Source: CBDAUN01 sp965200645
GTDB taxonomy: Bacteria; Pseudomonadota; Gammaproteobacteria; Arenicellales; JAJDZL01
Reading direction: 5' to 3'
Length of the DNA: 64,000 nucleotides
NCBI GenBank assembly: GCA_965200645.1
Contig: CBDAUN010000002.1
Coordinates: forward strand, 62,001-126,000
The notes beneath the pieces are model-generated. The model did no database searches. It worked only from the letters and a program-made list of their open reading frames with translations, and had not been told where the DNA came from. Positions 62,807 to 64,000 of the stretch are shown piece after piece (the first letter of the stretch is position 1; each line of letters begins with the position of its first letter). A program made the position numbers and the translations under genes.

Positions 62807-64000
62807 TCAGAATATTCCGTCGAATAGCTGAACTTTAACAATATCGCCAGGTTGCGCCGTTTCTTCGTCGTCGTCAAGCAGGACGAAGCAATTTGCAGTA
62901 GACATACTGCTGAGCAATCCTGACCCTTGCTGGCCCGTGATGGCAACCACTGATTCTCCGTTTTGGTCATGCGAAAGTACGGCTCTGTAGACTTCTGCTC
63001 GATTTGGTTTTTTTCGAAACTTTGTTGTGGCACGGGCGTGAACGATAGGTATTGGAAAGAGATTCGATTCACCGCTGAGTTTTCTTAATGCTGGTAGTAC
63101 CAAACGGTAGAACGTCACCATGACGGCTACGGGATTTCCCGGCAATCCAAAAAACAAGGCATTACCAATTCTGCCAAAAGCAAAAGGTCGGCCCGGACGT
63201 ATGGCAATTCTCCAAAGATTCAGTTCTCCTAACTCTCGAAGAGCGTCTACCACATAGTCGGCACTGCCAGTTGATACGCCTCCGGAGGTGATGATGACAT
63301 CAGCACCTTTACTTGCCTGATAAAGTGCGTCCAAGGTCTGCTTTGCGTCATCTCGAATGACTCCAAGATCGGTAGTTTGCATTCCAGCCTGTTTCAGCAT
63401 GGCCAAGAGCACATAGCGGTTGCTGTCATATATTTGACCAGGCGCAAGTGTTTCTCCGGCTTTTCTAAGCTCATCTCCCGTTGAGAACACCGCTGCAAGC
63501 GGTCGTTTCATTACTTCAACTCTACCAACACCCACAGAAGCCAACACACCGAGTTCCGCTGGGCCAATTCTTGTGCCTGTACTTGCAACAACTGATCCCT
63601 TCGTTAAATCCTCACCCGCGTCACGAACGTTCTGCCGGGGTTTTTGGTTGGCGGGTATATTTGCGACTTCATCAGAGACGTCGACATTTTCCTGAATAAC
63701 TACTGTGTCGGTTCCCTTCGGCATTATGGCTCCGGTCATTACCCGCACAGTTTCGTTCGGTCCACAGTGGGAAGTCCAAGGATGACCTGCAAACGCAGTA
63801 CCTACAACGTTAAATGCTTTCGTCCCGTCCACGGGAAGAGATGTCGAAGCGACGGCAAAGCCATCCATAGCCGCATTGGCATGTGGTGGAATGTTCATCC
63901 GGGCTTTGATGGAACTCGCCAGTACACGGTCTAATGCGTCCGGCAGGGATACTACCTGTGTTTGTGAAATGGCAGTGACTTTGTTTAAGACCTGTCGTTC
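62807..64000 (-). CDS. moeA: Molybdopterin molybdenumtransferase MoeA (5' end beyond the window)
   Basis: 397 residues are visible up to the window edge, where the frame is still open; an internal ATG near 63898 is not the true start, because the preceding LPDALDRVLASSIKA segment belongs to the conserved N-terminus. MoeA inserts molybdate into adenylylated molybdopterin. Marks are NIPPHANAAMDGFAV, RVMTGAIMPKGTDTVV, FSTGDEL, IYDSNRYVL, TSGGVSTGSADYV and PGRPFAFGRIGNALFFGLPGNPVAVMV. The C-terminal domain IV follows. Only a short N-terminal part should be missing. Confidence 0.95.
   Translation of the reverse strand, partial: ERQVLNKVTAISQTQVVSLPDALDRVLASSIKARMNIPPHANAAMDGFAVASTSLPVDGTKAFNVVGTAFAGHPWTSHCGPNETVRVMTGAIMPKGTDTVVIQENVDVSDEVANIPANQKPRQNVRDAGEDLTKGSVVASTGTRIGPAELGVLASVGVGRVEVMKRPLAAVFSTGDELRKAGETLAPGQIYDSNRYVLLAMLKQAGMQTTDLGVIRDDAKQTLDALYQASKGADVIITSGGVSTGSADYVVDALRELGELNLWRIAIRPGRPFAFGRIGNALFFGLPGNPVAVMVTFYRLVLPALRKLSGESNLFPIPIVHARATTKFRKKPNRAEVYRAVLSHDQNGESVVAITGQQGSGLLSSMSTANCFVLLDDDEETAQPGDIVKVQLFDGIF

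Noticed and set aside
1..64000. CRISPR arrays, tRNA/rRNA genes, prophage or intact insertion sequences
   Set aside because: No regularly spaced repeats, tRNA-like cloverleaf, rRNA sequence, phage structural genes or complete transposase genes were recognised by eye; a covariance-model search could still find a small RNA.

Overview
The window is a chromosomal stretch of a Gram-negative bacterium, most likely a gammaproteobacterium. This is inferred from the combination of sspA-sspB, hslVU, a bamD/rluD pair, topoisomerase IV (parE/parC, not only gyrase), xseB-ispA-dxs, aat, dsbB, a proteobacterial petABC cytochrome bc1 operon and a DUF6231-type gene. Base composition is moderate and fairly even. 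Several genes use GTG or TTG starts. No rRNA, tRNA, CRISPR array, prophage or intact insertion sequence was recognised. The window is mainly housekeeping DNA, with islands of gene decay between operons.

Layout: 1-675 is a frameshifted outer-membrane porin pseudogene on the minus strand, cut by the left edge. 1116-2165 is a TrxR-like ferredoxin-NADP reductase. 2912-5599 (minus) pairs a DRG/TGS-type GTPase with a TPP-dependent 2-ketoarginine decarboxylase-like enzyme, flanked by decayed DNA (2166-2911) and a transposase remnant (5778-6140). 6669-13610 is sucA-sucB-lpd followed by algC. 13631-17956 (minus) is parE-parC. 18461-20222 holds an Rpn-family (PDDEXK) gene and two extra copies of its 3' end in different stages of decay. 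20575-26780 carries xseB, a shortened ispA, dxs, folE2, a DUF6231 gene and proS. 26786-32003 (minus) holds acylphosphatase, slt, a LysM lipoprotein, aat and a FemAB/GNAT-like gene. Then come nadE, bamD (minus), rluD, apt (minus), a class III aminotransferase (minus) and a spondin-domain lipoprotein (minus).

38944-41478 contains an overlapping pair of unrecognised small genes, a phytanoyl-CoA-dioxygenase-like gene, a 67-residue membrane protein and panB. Next are msrA and a Tat-exported dienelactone-hydrolase-like protein, followed by a complete Bat (moxR-DUF58-DUF4381-batA-batB/C-batD) operon at 43124-50035, convergent with dsbB. 51009-53505 is petABC. 53601-56624 is sspA-sspB-hslV-hslU, followed by an hsp20 gene behind a good sigma-32-like promoter and a strong terminator. 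The right end carries argB, two EamA transporters, msrB, djlA, a quinone oxidoreductase and moeA, which runs off the edge.

How the parts fit: sucABlpd feeds the TCA cycle and petABC serves respiration. dxs and ispA belong to isoprenoid supply, although IspA lacks a normally conserved segment. hslVU, hsp20, sspAB, djlA, msrA and msrB form a protein quality-control and repair set. bamD, slt, the LysM lipoprotein, the Bat operon and dsbB act on the envelope. The most unusual observations are the IspA deletion next to a 67-bp tandem duplication, the serially duplicated Rpn C-terminus with expanding 12-bp repeats, the GTPase/decarboxylase pair, and the unrecognised small-gene cluster at 38.9-40.7 kb.
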